A stretch of DNA of 37,819 nt, from contig JACFMZ010000016.1 of assembly GCA_019455105.1 (NCBI GenBank), forward strand, positions 1 to 37,819. The letters run 5' to 3'. Positions within the stretch are counted from its first letter, which is position 1, and each line of letters begins with the position of its first letter. The notes beneath the pieces were generated by a model. The model was not told the DNA's origin. It was given only the letters and a program-made list of their open reading frames with translations, and ran no database searches. This DNA comes from Bacteroidota bacterium (GTDB taxonomy: Bacteria; Bacteroidota; Ignavibacteria; UBA10030; UBA8401). The position numbers and the translations under genes are program-made. This document shows, piece by piece, positions 6,070 through 13,928 of this stretch.

Positions 6070-7428
6070 TTACCCAATCAATTCTTTAATCGCTTCCTGA
6101 ATTGTTTCGACGCCGAGAATTTCAATATCGTTAGAAGATTTTACTTTCTTCGCGTTTGATTTCGGTACAATAATTTTTTTGAAACCGAGTTTCGCCGCTT
6201 CCTGAATGCGTTTATCGCTGTGGGAAATCGTGCGAATTTCTCCCCCTAATCCTATTTCTCCGATTGCCACTGTTTGTGCATCCACCGGAACATCACGGAG
6301 CGACGAAACAATGGAAGACGCAATGCCGAGATCAACTGCCGGTTCATCAATGCGGATGCCGCCGGCAATATTTACAAAAACATCGTGCGCGCCGGTATTA
6401 ATGCCGACTCGTTTATCGAGAACTGCCAGCAGCATGGATAAACGGCGAAGGTCAAATCCTGTGGCGGTGCGCTGCGGCATGCCGTAATTACTGGAAGAAA
6501 CAAGCGCCTGCACTTCTATCAACAGCGGACGAGATCCTTCCAGCGTTGCAACAATTGTTGCGCCGGATGCACCGCAGCTTCGTTCGGAAAGAAACACTTC
6601 CGACGGATTTTTTACTTCGCGTAAACCGCTGTCGTGCATTTCAAAAATACCGATTTCATTGGTTGAACCAAAACGATTTTTTATTCCGCGTAAAATTCTG
6701 TACGCATAATGTTTTTCTCCTTCAAACTGCAGAACGGTATCAACAACATGTTCAATAACGCGGGGACCGGCAATGGTTCCTTCTTTTGTTACATGACCAA
6801 TGAGAATAATCGGAACATGTTTTGTTTTTGCAATGCGTGTCAGCAGCGACGTGCACTCGCGAACCTGCCCGACACTGCCGGGCGCGCTTTCTAAATTTGG
6901 GTGATACAATGTTTGAATTGAATCAACAACTACCAGGTCGGGTGCGGCGCGGTCAAGAATGTCGGAGATAATTTCAACATTTGTTTCGGGAAGTATCTGC
7001 ACACTGTCGGAGATTTTTCTCAAACGTTCCGCACGGAGTTTTACCTGCTTCGGCGATTCTTCGCCCGTAACGTAGAGAATAATTTTTTTTTCAAGTTTCA
7101 GCGCTACTTGAAGCATTAACGTAGATTTTCCGATTCCAGGATCTCCGCCGAGAAGAACAACGCTTCCGGAAACTATTCCGCCTCCGAGCACCCGGTCAAA
7201 TTCGGTAATGCCGGTGGAAAACCGAACATCATGAATTGCATCAACTTCGGAAAGAGGAATTGCATCGAGCTTTGAGCTGATTCCGCCGGACTTTCGCGCA
7301 AGAGCGGCAGGAACGGGGGCTTCTTCTACGAAGGTATTCCATTCATTGCAGTTCGGACATTTTCCTGTCCAGCGCGGCGAAACATAGCCGCAGGATTGAC
7401 AAACGTATTTTGAAATTTGTTTTGACAT
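6070..7428 (-). CDS. radA: DNA repair protein RadA/Sms
   Basis: This 452-residue protein is full length for RadA, a RecA-like ATPase that helps process recombination intermediates by extending D-loops. It shows the N-terminal zinc finger (C10, C13, C24, C27), Walker A GGDPGIGKST (94-103), TGEES (121-125), the RadA-specific KNRFG motif (250-254) and a C-terminal Lon-protease-like domain ending in VETIQEAIKELIG. The 4-base gap to the DUF4143 ATPase gene suggests co-transcription with it. Its last 19 codons are duplicated in diverged form at 4627-4683, on the far side of the AbiE genes. This makes the radA 3' end the probable entry point of the AbiE element. Confidence 0.97.
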   Translation of the reverse strand: MSKQISKYVCQSCGYVSPRWTGKCPNCNEWNTFVEEAPVPAALARKSGGISSKLDAIPLSEVDAIHDVRFSTGITEFDRVLGGGIVSGSVVLLGGDPGIGKSTLMLQVALKLEKKIILYVTGEESPKQVKLRAERLRKISDSVQILPETNVEIISDILDRAAPDLVVVDSIQTLYHPNLESAPGSVGQVRECTSLLTRIAKTKHVPIILIGHVTKEGTIAGPRVIEHVVDTVLQFEGEKHYAYRILRGIKNRFGSTNEIGIFEMHDSGLREVKNPSEVFLSERSCGASGATIVATLEGSRPLLIEVQALVSSSNYGMPQRTATGFDLRRLSMLLAVLDKRVGINTGAHDVFVNIAGGIRIDEPAVDLGIASSIVSSLRDVPVDAQTVAIGEIGLGGEIRTISHSDKRIQEAAKLGFKKIIVPKSNAKKVKSSNDIEILGVETIQEAIKELIG

Positions 7429-7432
7429 TGGT

Positions 7433-8581
7433 TTATGATGGGAGATTTAAAATTGAATGAACTTTATATTTCGTTCGAGTTTGATTTTCACTACCGCCGT
7501 ACACTACGTGCAAGCGACTCTTTTCATACAACGTCTTAAAGTAATCCAATCCCTTAAAAAAGTCCGGTTGAATTGTTTTACCCGATTTTATTTCAATCAC
7601 ATCAAGGTTCACATCGGTTTCTGCAATAACATCAACTTCATTTTGCGAAGAATCTCTCCAAAAATAAAATTTAGAGTGCGTATCAGCGTTAATGGAGTTT
7701 TTCAACATTTCGGAAATAACAAGATTTTCAAAAATACTTCCTTTGGCAAAATGCACATTCAATTCCTGAACAGTACGTATTCCCAATAAATAGCAAAGCA
7801 AGCCTGTATCATAAAAATATATTTTCGGTGTTTTAATGATTCGTTTATTCAAATTAGAATGATATGCCTGCAATCGGAATGCAATAAACGATGTCTCAAG
7901 CACTGTAAGCCAAGCATTAATTGTTTTATTGTCCGCGCCAAGTTCGTTGCCCAAACCACTTTGATTAAATAGCTGTCCTGTGCGTCCGGCAAGCAAACGA
8001 ATAAATTTTTGAAATGTATCAAGGTTAGAAATATTTTTTAACAGACGAACATCTCGCTCTACATACGTTTGAATATAGTTAGCATAATAATCGCTTGATG
8101 GAATGTCTTGAACGATTCTTCGCGGATACGAACCTGAAATTGCATACTGTTCCCATTCCGTTATTGTATACTCTGTTTTTTTCAATTCCCGAATTGAAAA
8201 CGGCAAGAGAGAAAACAACGCAATGCGCCCTGCCAGCGATTGTGTAATGCGTTCCATCATTAAAAAATTTTGAGAGCCGGTAATAATATATTCGCCGTTT
8301 ATTTTTCGTTTATCAGTAACAGTTTGCAAATACGAAAATAATTCCGGCACATTTTGAATCTCATCAATAATAACTCCGCCGCGATAGGTATTTAAAAATC
8401 CAAGCGGGTCGGTTACGGCAAATTCTCTTTCCGATAAATTTTCTAAATTGACATAGTTGTATTTTGGTTTAAGAAGTTGTGCCAACGTCGTTTTGCCCGA
8501 TTGCCGCGGTCCGGTAATGGCGACAATGGGAAATTTCTTTAATAACGCCCGTATTTTAGCGGTAAGCTCTCGTTTTACCAT
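7433..8581 (-). CDS. AAA-family ATPase with C-terminal DUF4143
   Basis: This 382-residue protein has Walker A GPRQSGKTT (24-32), Walker B GGVIIDEIQN (68-77) and a sensor-like YIITGSQNF. The C-terminal part has the DUF4143 pattern, including KIYFYDTGLLCYLLG and a nuclease-like end with NEVDVIAE and VIEIKSGK. The spacing of Asp and the E-x-K is reminiscent of PD-(D/E)xK folds. This family is abundant, multi-copy and patchily distributed in bacteria, and its function is not settled; a mobile or defence association is often suggested. The start codon sits next to a perfect 13-base palindrome. It lies 4 bases upstream of radA. Confidence 0.88.
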   Translation of the reverse strand: MVKRELTAKIRALLKKFPIVAITGPRQSGKTTLAQLLKPKYNYVNLENLSEREFAVTDPLGFLNTYRGGVIIDEIQNVPELFSYLQTVTDKRKINGEYIITGSQNFLMMERITQSLAGRIALFSLLPFSIRELKKTEYTITEWEQYAISGSYPRRIVQDIPSSDYYANYIQTYVERDVRLLKNISNLDTFQKFIRLLAGRTGQLFNQSGLGNELGADNKTINAWLTVLETSFIAFRLQAYHSNLNKRIIKTPKIYFYDTGLLCYLLGIRTVQELNVHFAKGSIFENLVISEMLKNSINADTHSKFYFWRDSSQNEVDVIAETDVNLDVIEIKSGKTIQPDFFKGLDYFKTLYEKSRLHVVYGGSENQTRTKYKVHSILNLPS

Positions 8582-8584
8582 AAT

Positions 8585-8613
8585 GCAAATTAGGAATCCA
8601 ATTCCTAATTTGC
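8585..8613. repeat. Perfect 13-base palindrome beside the DUF4143 ATPase start codon
   Basis: GCAAATTAGGAAT (8585-8597) and ATTCCTAATTTGC (8601-8613) are perfect inverted arms with a 3-base spacer. They begin 4 bases upstream of the start codon (8579-8581). Any ribosome-binding sequence would lie inside the stem. It could be a repressor operator or a translation-blocking hairpin. Lack of a T-run argues against a terminator. Confidence 0.65.
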
Positions 8614-9037
8614 AAGAACTTTTCTATGGACTTGCTTTATAATAACCCTCGCAATCTCTTCTTTGAAATCGCAGAAGAGCTTTACTCCATTATACCCAAG
8701 TTAAACTTAGCAGTTTGAAAAAATAGAAAAATAATTTTGTAAAATTTTTTGCATTGCCAAACGACTATCTGGTACCTAAGACCTGAGAATTTTTTGCATC
8801 TAAGATTGAAATCGGCCACGTCCAAAAGGGTGCGGGCTGATGTTATCTTTTGATATGGATACTCTCAGACACCTAATTACAGAGAAATACTGGTATGTAC
8901 TTTTTTATTTCAGATAAAAATCTTTTTTCTGCAAACAAAGCAAATGCTAATATTATCATTAAAGAAATAACAATGTTTTTATTTCAGGGGGTATAGAGAC
9001 TAACAGAACGGAAGGAAACTTTTTTTCTATTACCAGT
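8614..9037. other. Gene-poor spacer between the TRAP operon tail and the DUF4143 gene
   Basis: No gene is supported here. One minus-strand stretch of about 33 codons (ending near 8799, with NISPHPFGRGRFQS before a stop) is open but has no start codon. I do not recognise it as a protein tail. The rest is AT-rich. The spacer probably carries the promoter for the minus-strand ATPase-radA unit and the 3' end of the TRAP transcript. Confidence 0.5.
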
Positions 9038-9490
9038 TTAATGTTTCCGCTGTTTTGATTTTATATAACTGTACAGAAGAAAAACATCCAGTGCGCCTGC
9101 AACAACACCAAAGACAATTCTTCCTTCGGTTTCGGAAGTTTTGAATTTCATCGGTTTTGTAAAACTGGAACCGATCGTCCGCGAAAAGTTACGCTCTCCA
9201 GGAGCAAACGCAATCCAGTTAAAGGTAAGAAGAAAAAGAAGAAATGCCGCCGCACCGAATTTCATTGCCGAATTTTTTGCGTTGAAACTAAATAAAAACA
9301 GCGCCGCGCCGGCAATAATAAAAACAAATGCGCCGAGAAAAATCAAAATATGATCCGACAGCGTCAGCGCACGCGAATCCGGCAGAGCGGCAAACAAACT
9401 GAAAATGACAAGAATGCCCATTAAGAAAAATAAAAAGCCGATCAGCACAGCACCGATGCGAAGCAAAGAAGAATTTACCTGATGTTTCAT
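9038..9490 (-). CDS. Small integral membrane protein, unknown function
   Basis: This 150-residue protein has four predicted transmembrane segments at about residues 10-35, 47-68, 75-95 and 124-143. A soluble loop (about 97-123) containing FSRTIGSSFTKP and FKTSETEGRI lies between the third and fourth. I do not recognise the family. It starts 18 bases after the dctM stop on the same strand, so it is likely the last gene of the TRAP operon. Whether it assists the transporter is unknown. Confidence 0.7.
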   Translation of the reverse strand: MKHQVNSSLLRIGAVLIGFLFFLMGILVIFSLFAALPDSRALTLSDHILIFLGAFVFIIAGAALFLFSFNAKNSAMKFGAAAFLLFLLTFNWIAFAPGERNFSRTIGSSFTKPMKFKTSETEGRIVFGVVAGALDVFLLYSYIKSKQRKH

Positions 9491-9508
9491 AAAAATATTA
9501 ACTTCTTT

Positions 9509-10771
9509 TTACTGCACTAACCACAGGCTCAGGTGCGGAACATACGTGATAAGAATTAAAGCAACAATCAATACGGCAATAAACGGAAGCGTCGCAAAAG
9601 CAACTTCACCGATTGATTTATTAAAACGAAAACTCGCCATAAAAAGATTTAATCCGACCGGAGGCATAAGATAGGCAATTTCTAAATTGGCAAGAAAAAT
9701 AATACCGAGATGAATCGGGTCAACACCGTACTGCATGGCGACCGGAACAATAAGCGGAACAACAACAATGGCGGAAAATATTTCCATCATCATTCCGATT
9801 ACGATTAAGAAAAGATTCAGCAGAACTAAAAAAAGAACTTTGCTTTCTACAACCGCGCTGATATAGGCAAATAATTTTTGCGGAACCTGCTGGTCAATAA
9901 GATAACTTGTTAAACCCATCGCGCTGCCAAGAATCATTAAAATTGCGCCGACCAGCACCATGCTTTCTTTCATCACGCGCGGAACGTCCGTCGAAAATTT
10001 CAAATCTCTGTAGATAAACACTTCCACAACAAAAACATAGAACGCCGTAACTGCCGCCGCTTCGGTTGCAGTAAAATATCCGCCGTAAATTCCCCCGATA
10101 ATGAAAAACGGAAGCGGAATTTCCCACGCGGATGCACGCAGTGCGCTGAACATTTTTTTCCAATCAAACGGATGGCGCGGAACATGTGATTTTGTTCCCT
10201 GCTGAATTCCATACAGCGCAATAACCAGCACCAAAATAATTCCCGGAATAATTCCCGCCTTAAACAGCGCATCAACGGAAACGCCGGCGAATGTTCCGTA
10301 CAAAATAATCGGAAGCGAGGGCGGAAATAGAAGTCCCAAACTGCCGGACGTGGTAACAAGACCGAGAGAAAATTTTTCGGAATATTTTTCTGAAAGCAAA
10401 ATTGGAAAGACAAGTCCGCCGAGCGCAACGATTGTTACGCCGCTTCCGCCGGTAAAAGCGGTGAAAATTGCACAGGTAATAAGCACCACAATCGCAAGTC
10501 CGCCCGGCATCCAGCCGACAATTGACTGTGCCAGTGCAACCGTTCGTTGAGGAGATTTACTTTCCGCAAGAAAATATCCGGCGACGGTGAACAGCGGAAT
10601 TGCAAGAAGCACGGGCTGGTCGGCGAGGCGGTATAACTCCACCATAATTGCCGCGGTATCAATTCCTTCTTGAGAAAATCCGATGAGAGCAATTGATCCG
10701 ATGATTGTAAAAAGCGGTGTGCCGATGAGAACAAAAATAATGAGCGCAAGAACGACGAGAATTATTGGCAT
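9509..10771 (-). CDS. dctM: TRAP transporter large permease (DctM type)
   Basis: This 420-residue, highly hydrophobic protein is the usual size for the DctM subunit, which forms the transport path of sodium-driven TRAP carriers in the inner membrane. Recognisable stretches are IGTPLFTIIG near the N-terminus, LLAIPLFTVAGYFLAES (about 55-71), FTGGSGVTIVALGGLVFPIL (about 106-125) and LMPPVGLNLFMASFR near the end. It is preceded by dctQ, dctP and a TatT gene, so the transporter is complete. The substrate is unknown; such systems usually carry organic anions. The 196-base gap to dctQ holds interspersed palindromes. Confidence 0.95.
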   Translation of the reverse strand: MPIILVVLALIIFVLIGTPLFTIIGSIALIGFSQEGIDTAAIMVELYRLADQPVLLAIPLFTVAGYFLAESKSPQRTVALAQSIVGWMPGGLAIVVLITCAIFTAFTGGSGVTIVALGGLVFPILLSEKYSEKFSLGLVTTSGSLGLLFPPSLPIILYGTFAGVSVDALFKAGIIPGIILVLVIALYGIQQGTKSHVPRHPFDWKKMFSALRASAWEIPLPFFIIGGIYGGYFTATEAAAVTAFYVFVVEVFIYRDLKFSTDVPRVMKESMVLVGAILMILGSAMGLTSYLIDQQVPQKLFAYISAVVESKVLFLVLLNLFLIVIGMMMEIFSAIVVVPLIVPVAMQYGVDPIHLGIIFLANLEIAYLMPPVGLNLFMASFRFNKSIGEVAFATLPFIAVLIVALILITYVPHLSLWLVQ

Positions 10772-10807
10772 AATGCGCCCTCATCGTTTTTTAAAAAAAA
10801 GCGTGTG

Positions 10808-10852
10808 TCATCCTGAGCAAGCGAACGTTTTTTGTGAGCGCGTCGAAGGATC
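10808..10852. repeat. Interspersed palindromic repeat, copy A
   Basis: This element begins TCATCCTGAGCAAG and ends CGCGTCGAAGGATC. The same 14-base ends bound copy B at 12791-12839 around a different core. The outer ATCCT and AGGAT are inverted. It lies between dctQ and dctM. Similar TCATCCTGAGC...GAAGGATC elements are recalled as common intergenic repeats in this bacterial group. Confidence 0.7.
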
Positions 10853-10895
10853 GGGTTCGCGCGCTGACAAATAAAAAAACCAACGCCGCTGGTAG

Positions 10896-10937
10896 ATGCT
10901 TCGACTCCTTCGTAAAAAACACTCAGTCGCTCAGCAT
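10896..10937. repeat. Imperfect palindromic repeat in the dctQ-dctM gap
   Basis: ATGCT (10896-10900), followed by TCGACTC, is mirrored by AGTCGCTCAGCAT ending at 10937. The core is A-rich. It resembles the short hairpin repeats in the other TRAP operon gaps but is degenerate. Confidence 0.4.
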
Positions 10938-10967
10938 AATAATTCTTTTTTTGATTTATATTGTTCA

Positions 10968-11483
10968 TCAATGTGCGGCTCCTGATTCAGTTTCCCAGTT
11001 GCCGTGAAATATTTCAATAAGCCATTGAAGCGAATGCACGAGGAAGCGAAATGCCGCCATTGCATATCCGATAGGAATAATAGATATAAAATACCAGCGC
11101 GGGATATCGAGCAATAAAATACCGCCGTCTTCAAATTCAAGTTCAACAAACGAAATTGCCGCCTGCATTAAAAGATACACAACAATCGCAGCAAAAAGAT
11201 TGGTGATAATAAAAAATATTTTGCGGACTTTTTGCGGAACAATTTTACTCACAAATTCTATGCGAAGATGGCGGCGCTGTCCCGTTGCAATAACTGCACC
11301 GAGAAAGCCAACCCACAATACAAGATGACGAAGAAAAATATCGCCCCACTCTATGCTTGTGTGAAAAAAATTGCGCAACACCACTTGACCGAACGCCATT
11401 ACAATCATAATGCCGAGAAGTGTGATGAGAATCCAACCGGAAATTTTATCAAGAAATTTATCTATTGAGAGAATGATTTTCAT
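10968..11483 (-). CDS. dctQ: TRAP transporter small permease (DctQ type)
   Basis: This 171-residue protein has four transmembrane segments at about 12-35, 48-66, 89-112 and 130-152, as expected for DctQ, the small membrane partner of DctM. The stretch WGDIFLRHLVLWVGFLGA (about 41-58) followed by TGQRRHLRIEFV (61-72) is characteristic of the family. It sits in the standard P-Q-M order on the minus strand. Both flanking intercistronic gaps are long for a TRAP operon (300 and 196 bases) and repeat-filled. Confidence 0.92.
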   Translation of the reverse strand: MKIILSIDKFLDKISGWILITLLGIMIVMAFGQVVLRNFFHTSIEWGDIFLRHLVLWVGFLGAVIATGQRRHLRIEFVSKIVPQKVRKIFFIITNLFAAIVVYLLMQAAISFVELEFEDGGILLLDIPRWYFISIIPIGYAMAAFRFLVHSLQWLIEIFHGNWETESGAAH

Positions 11484-11783
11484 TTTTGTTTATGGTTTGT
11501 CTCACGCTAATCCCGAAGGGATGCCTTCGGCAGACGCAAAGATTTTTAAGCCACTGATGACACAGATTTTCACAGATTAAGTTTTTTTATCTCGCTTCCT
11601 AACTCCATTTAGGAGCGGGCATTGTTGAAACTCTGTTTCATTTTTGCGAAACGGAGTTTCGCTTACACTGCATCCTCAACGAAACGTTGGGAATGAGAGA
11701 GCAATTACGTCCGCACTGCGTTCGCAATTGGAAACAAGCGGTAAAATTGTCTATTAAACGCGGAAAATCTGCAAGAAATATTT
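11484..11783. repeat. Mosaic of short interspersed repeats between dctP and dctQ
   Basis: There is no gene here. The stretch holds several hairpin-forming units. CCGAAGG (11513-11519) pairs with CCTTCGG (11524-11530). GAAACTCTGTTTC (11627-11639) pairs with GAAACGGAGTTTC (11648-11660) with one G-U pair. A segment beginning AGCCACTGATGACACAG at 11549 resembles a repeat I recall as widespread in Bacteroidota-related genomes. Further phrases around 11601-11620 and 11671-11700 look like degenerate copies of similar units. Together they resemble repeated insertion of small non-coding elements into the operon. Confidence 0.55.
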
Positions 11784-12767
11784 TTACTTCTTCCCTCTAA
11801 ACTCCGCAAGAGATTTTTCCACGCGCTCCAGCAAATCCTGCGAAAATAATTTTCCCGTTAATGCGATGCGCGCTTTTTTTCCGATTTCATCGTAGGTTTT
11901 TACTTCGTTCGCATCGGGTTTAATAAATTTCATTCCGTTCTTTTTTAAGATTTCCAACGATGAGGTATTATCCTTCCGGCTTTGCAGCGTCAGCTTGCGC
12001 ATATATTCTTTTCCGTTCTTCAATAAAATTTGCTGAAGCTCAGCCGGCAATTTATCAAACTCCCGTTTTGCAATCACCACCGCTCCCGAGGCATTGGTAA
12101 TGGGATATTCCATAAGATAATTTGTTGCCGTATTCCACTGCAGCGTTAAAATAGCATACGGCGAAGCATACGCGCCGGTAATTAATCCGGTTTGAAGCGA
12201 AGTGATGACATCCTGCAATTTTAATTGTATCGGGCTGATACCGATGGCATCAAACATTGCGGAGGCAACGGGGTCCCCTTCCCACTGCCACATTTTTATA
12301 TTTTTCAAATCCGCAACTTTATTCACCGGCGTTTTTGAAATGATATAGACCTGTCCGACTTCCGCCCATCCGAGAAGGACAAAACCTCCTTTTTCAAATT
12401 CCTGGCGAAATTCCGAATCGAATTGTTCAAGAATATAATCAACTTCCGCCTGATTTTTGAAAAAGAACGGAAGATCAAGAATGCGAACCGGTTTGGCAAT
12501 TTCAGTAATGCCGTTGCCGGTAATTCCTTCACTGTGAAATTGTCCTAAACGGATTTTGCGAAGAACATCCTGCTCATCGCCGGCAACGCTTCCGCCGTAA
12601 ATGCGAAAGCCGAGTTTTCCGCCGCTTTCTTTCCGCACCGCCGCGTCGTATTCTTTCATAATGTTCATCCACGAACTGCCTTCGGGCGCAACGGTAGCGA
12701 ATTTAATTGCTTTTTCTTGGGAGAAAAGTAAGGAAGTGAAAAGTAAAGTGAGAAATATTTTTTTCAT
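11784..12767 (-). CDS. dctP: TRAP transporter substrate-binding protein (DctP type)
   Basis: This 327-residue exported protein has a signal peptide, MKKIFLTLLFTSLLFSQ. The DctP fold follows: IKFATVAPEGSSWMNIM (about 21-37), a GEQ-like GDEQDVLRKIRLGQ (63-76), LPFFFKNQAEVDYI and SLQTGLITGAYASPYAI (about 191-207). It captures the substrate in the periplasm and delivers it to DctQM. The preceding TatT gene makes this the TatP partner of a TPR-associated (TatPT) TRAP system, as described for Treponema. The conserved Arg that binds carboxylates was not pinned down with certainty, so the substrate stays open. Confidence 0.93.
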   Translation of the reverse strand: MKKIFLTLLFTSLLFSQEKAIKFATVAPEGSSWMNIMKEYDAAVRKESGGKLGFRIYGGSVAGDEQDVLRKIRLGQFHSEGITGNGITEIAKPVRILDLPFFFKNQAEVDYILEQFDSEFRQEFEKGGFVLLGWAEVGQVYIISKTPVNKVADLKNIKMWQWEGDPVASAMFDAIGISPIQLKLQDVITSLQTGLITGAYASPYAILTLQWNTATNYLMEYPITNASGAVVIAKREFDKLPAELQQILLKNGKEYMRKLTLQSRKDNTSSLEILKKNGMKFIKPDANEVKTYDEIGKKARIALTGKLFSQDLLERVEKSLAEFRGKK

Positions 12768-12790
12768 AGTGATTTTTGTTTATTTGTGTT

Positions 12791-12839
12791 TCATCCTGAG
12801 CAAGTCCCGACGTAGTTCGTCGGGACGCGTCGAAGGATC
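12791..12839. repeat. Interspersed palindromic repeat, copy B
   Basis: The element has the same 14-base ends as copy A (TCATCCTGAGCAAG and CGCGTCGAAGGATC). The core differs: here it is a perfect 9-base stem, GTCCCGACG (12804-12812) and CGTCGGGAC (12818-12826). It lies between the TatT and dctP genes. Shared ends with a variable core suggest a mobile or recombining miniature element family. Confidence 0.75.
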
Positions 12840-12892
12840 CGCTTGCAGCATTGGGTTTTTGTTTTCCCACGCACAACCAGATTCTTCGTCCC

Positions 12893-12920
12893 GTCATGGT
12901 TCGACTTCGCTCACCATGAC
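12893..12920. repeat. Perfect palindrome just after the TatT gene
   Basis: GTCATGGT (12893-12900) and ACCATGAC (12913-12920) are perfect 8-base inverted arms around a 12-base loop, TCGACTTCGCTC. It is a second hairpin in the TatT-dctP gap, of the same general style as the neighbouring interspersed repeats but a different sequence family. Confidence 0.6.
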
Positions 12921-12929
12921 AAACGGAAC

Positions 12930-13793
12930 TCAGAATAAATCATCAATTTTTTCTTGCAGCTGTTTTGCTTTTTTCTTTGCGATTGCATTTACAAGATTTT
13001 GTTCCGGCAAAATATCCGCAGGTGCGTCTTCAACGGTCTGCAAAAGTTTTTGGAATAACTCTCTGTCTTGAACTTGTGTGCAGTACGTTCGCGCCATATA
13101 GACGTACGGAAGAAGAAGTTTTCCTTTTCCGAGTTTAATGCATTTTTCAAAATGCGCTTTTGCGCTGTCCGGTTTTCCGCCGAGATTTTTCGGAATAGTA
13201 GCCAAAATAGTTCCGAAATATAAATGCGCTCCGCCGTAAAAATATGCTTCGTCGTGTTTCAACACAAATTCCATCATCGCATTTACTCTGGGAAGTCCCG
13301 CAACAATTTCCGGATCAGCCATTCCGGCGTTAATTAAATTTCCCCAGGCGTTTGCCGTCCAAAAAATAATTGGAACATCATCGTTTCCAAATGCTTCAAG
13401 ACTTTTTTTAAAGGCGTCGTTGCTTCCTTCCAGCGCCTCGGAAAATTGTTTCTGTTTCTTTAAAACATTCAATCCGTAATTACGGGCGCGTGTATATAAA
13501 ACTTTTGCGCGGTCTGCATCGGTATCTTCAACAAAACCAAGCGTGTAGCCGGTATATCCTTCCAGCAGCAACAACGCCAAATGATCATCATCCTTCTGTT
13601 TTGCGCGATAGAGCGCTTCCAGAAGCGTCAGATTTCCAGGAATTGCCTGCCCGGCAAGAGCGATATCGGATTCTTCAAAGATAGATTCGAGACCGTAATC
13701 AACAATATTGGTGGTGGCATTTACCGCAATGGTATTCACCATTCCGCAGGATGAAAGCAGCAGCGCAGAGGCAAGTAGTAAAAGATATTTCAT
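12930..13793 (-). CDS. TatT-type TPR lipoprotein associated with the TRAP transporter
   Basis: This 287-residue protein has a lipoprotein signal (LLLSSC, with C16 as the lipidated residue), so it is membrane-tethered and periplasmic. The rest is helical repeat sequence, with blocks such as ALYRAKQKDDDHLALLLLEG, FFWTANAWGNLINAG-like, YFYGGAHLYFGTILA and PYVYMARTYC. These match the TatT (TRAP-associated TPR) family known from Treponema pallidum, where a TatT trimer binds the DctP-like TatP. It is the first gene of the operon, followed by dctP, dctQ and dctM. TatT proteins are thought to help handle hydrophobic ligands such as lipids or fatty acids, so a hydrophobic substrate is plausible here. 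Confidence 0.85.
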   Translation of the reverse strand: MKYLLLLASALLLSSCGMVNTIAVNATTNIVDYGLESIFEESDIALAGQAIPGNLTLLEALYRAKQKDDDHLALLLLEGYTGYTLGFVEDTDADRAKVLYTRARNYGLNVLKKQKQFSEALEGSNDAFKKSLEAFGNDDVPIIFWTANAWGNLINAGMADPEIVAGLPRVNAMMEFVLKHDEAYFYGGAHLYFGTILATIPKNLGGKPDSAKAHFEKCIKLGKGKLLLPYVYMARTYCTQVQDRELFQKLLQTVEDAPADILPEQNLVNAIAKKKAKQLQEKIDDLF

Positions 13794-13928
13794 AATGCGT
13801 GTAATGTAGAAAAAACGGATTGAATATCCAAGATTACTACAGACACTGAACCTTATTCTCTTCTATTATTTTTTCAGAAAATGCATTACCTTTTAAAAAA
13901 TTAATTGTATGCAAGAAGCGGAGAAAAA
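13794..13928. promoter_or_regulatory. Divergent promoter region
   Basis: The 135 bases between the minus-strand TatT gene and the plus-strand DUF1573 gene must carry both promoters. A GGAG at 13919-13922 precedes the ATG at 13929 by 6-7 bases and decides that start. Clear sigma boxes could not be assigned. Confidence 0.45.

Noticed and set aside
8799-8900. Open minus-strand stretch ending NISPHPFGRGRFQS
   Set aside because: About 33 codons with no start codon or ribosome site and no recognised family.
13905-13928. TTG start extending the DUF1573 protein by 8 residues
   Set aside because: The ATG at 13929 has a GGAG ribosome site and gives a normal signal peptide.
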